Shown here piece after piece: positions 6,067 through 6,695 of a DNA stretch of 6,695 bases. The stretch comes from Prevotella sp. UBA2755 (lineage in GTDB: Bacteria; Bacteroidota; Bacteroidia; Bacteroidales; Bacteroidaceae): assembly GCA_002353225.1 (NCBI GenBank), contig DEJF01000004.1:1-6695 (forward strand), in the 5' to 3' direction. The notes below the pieces were generated by a model that did not search any database, was not told the origin of the DNA, and saw nothing but the letters and a program-made list of their open reading frames with translations. Within the stretch, counting starts at the first letter, position 1, and every line of letters begins with the position of its first letter. A program made the position numbers and the translations under genes.

Positions 6067-6695
6067 ATGAACATACTAAATCTTTTCAAAGTCAGTTTCA
6101 AGGCAGTAGCCAATAACAAGATGCGCTCCTTCCTCTCCATGCTCGGTATCATTATCGGTGTGGCTGCCGTCATCATCATGATGGCGATAGGACAAGGCTC
6201 GAAGGAGAGTATCCGCCAGGAACTGTCGACGATGGGTACCAACCTGCTGACCATCCGCCCCGGGGCCGATATGCGTGGGGGTGTCCGTCAGGACCCGTCC
6301 AGTATGCAGACACTGAAACAAGCGGATTACGAGCGTATTATGCGTGAGAAGAAGTTTGTCACAAAGGTATCGCCTGAGGTGACGGCAAGCGGACAGGTCA
6401 TCTATGGTAATAACAATACCAACACGTCGATGTATGGTGAGTCCACGGAGTACCTGGAGATCAAGCAATGGGAGATCGAGGATGGTGAGTGCTTTACTGA
6501 CGAGGACATCAAGAAAGCCGCCAAGGTGGTCGTGGTGGGTAAGACCATCGTCACTGAGTTGTTTGGGGAGAATGTAGACCCCATCGGCAAGACCATCCGC
6601 TTCAAGTCTATCCCCATGCGTATCGTCGGCGTGTTGAAGTCGAAAGGGTATAACTCATGGGGCATGGATCAGGACAATGTGATGATAGCCCCCTA
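6067..6695 (+). CDS. MacB-type ABC transporter permease, 3' end cut off by the window
   Basis: Inner-membrane subunit of the exporter. The reading frame is open from ATG 6067 to the last base, giving 209 codons plus two bases. Family members are about 400-415 residues, so roughly half is present. The N-terminus, with NNKMRSFLSMLGIIIGVAAVIIM at 16-38, is the classic first segment of MacB permeases: an amphipathic helix, then transmembrane helix 1 at about 23-42. From about residue 45 the sequence is the periplasmic core domain, including TMGTNLLTIRPG and the conserved LFGENVDPIGKTIRF (165-179). The three C-terminal helices expected for the family lie beyond the window. There is no separate Shine-Dalgarno sequence; the start sits 2 bases after the ATPase stop, consistent with coupled translation. 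The frame shows no break. The end at 6695 is the window edge, not a stop codon. Confidence 0.93.
   Translation, partial: MNILNLFKVSFKAVANNKMRSFLSMLGIIIGVAAVIIMMAIGQGSKESIRQELSTMGTNLLTIRPGADMRGGVRQDPSSMQTLKQADYERIMREKKFVTKVSPEVTASGQVIYGNNNTNTSMYGESTEYLEIKQWEIEDGECFTDEDIKKAAKVVVVGKTIVTELFGENVDPIGKTIRFKSIPMRIVGVLKSKGYNSWGMDQDNVMIAP

Noticed and set aside
6076..6468. 130-codon minus-strand open frame over the permease
   Set aside because: The plus-strand frame from 6067 encodes an unmistakable MacB permease N-terminus and periplasmic domain. The minus-strand frame has no such signal.

Overview
The window looks like chromosomal DNA of a Bacteroidales bacterium, most likely Prevotella or a close relative. 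Three intergenic boxes match the Bacteroidetes -7 consensus TAnnTTTG exactly. Ribosome binding sites are weak or absent. The proteins have the Bacteroidetes style, including a class A PBP with a long insert between its two catalytic domains and a MacB-type exporter split into separate ATPase and permease genes. The genus is an inference from style, not from a marker gene.

Layout. Bases 1-163 hold no gene. They contain the terminator of the leftward PBP gene and then a well-formed leftward promoter for a transcript that leaves the window at base 1. Bases 164-2497 (minus strand) encode a bifunctional class A penicillin-binding protein (glycosyltransferase GT51 plus transpeptidase). Bases 2498-2737 are a divergent intergenic region with two back-to-back promoters and a perfect 9-bp inverted repeat next to the rightward one. 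Bases 2738-6695 (plus strand) are one tight operon: TolC-family outer-membrane factor, MacA-like periplasmic adaptor, MacB-type ATPase, and a MacB-type permease cut off by the window end. Gaps between these genes are 12, 3 and 2 bases.

How the genes work together. The four rightward genes supply every part of a tripartite ATP-driven efflux or secretion machine: ATPase and permease in the inner membrane, an anchored adaptor across the periplasm, and an outer-membrane channel. The adaptor carries the R-x3-L-x6-S hairpin-tip motif used to dock onto TolC-type channels. The substrate cannot be read from sequence. The PBP acts in peptidoglycan synthesis and need not be functionally tied to the exporter; the two share only a control region.

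I see no mobile element, CRISPR array, tRNA, rRNA or clear new system. The most useful leads are the candidate operator before the efflux promoter, the unidentified leftward transcript at the left edge, and the promoter evidence that fixes the PBP start.
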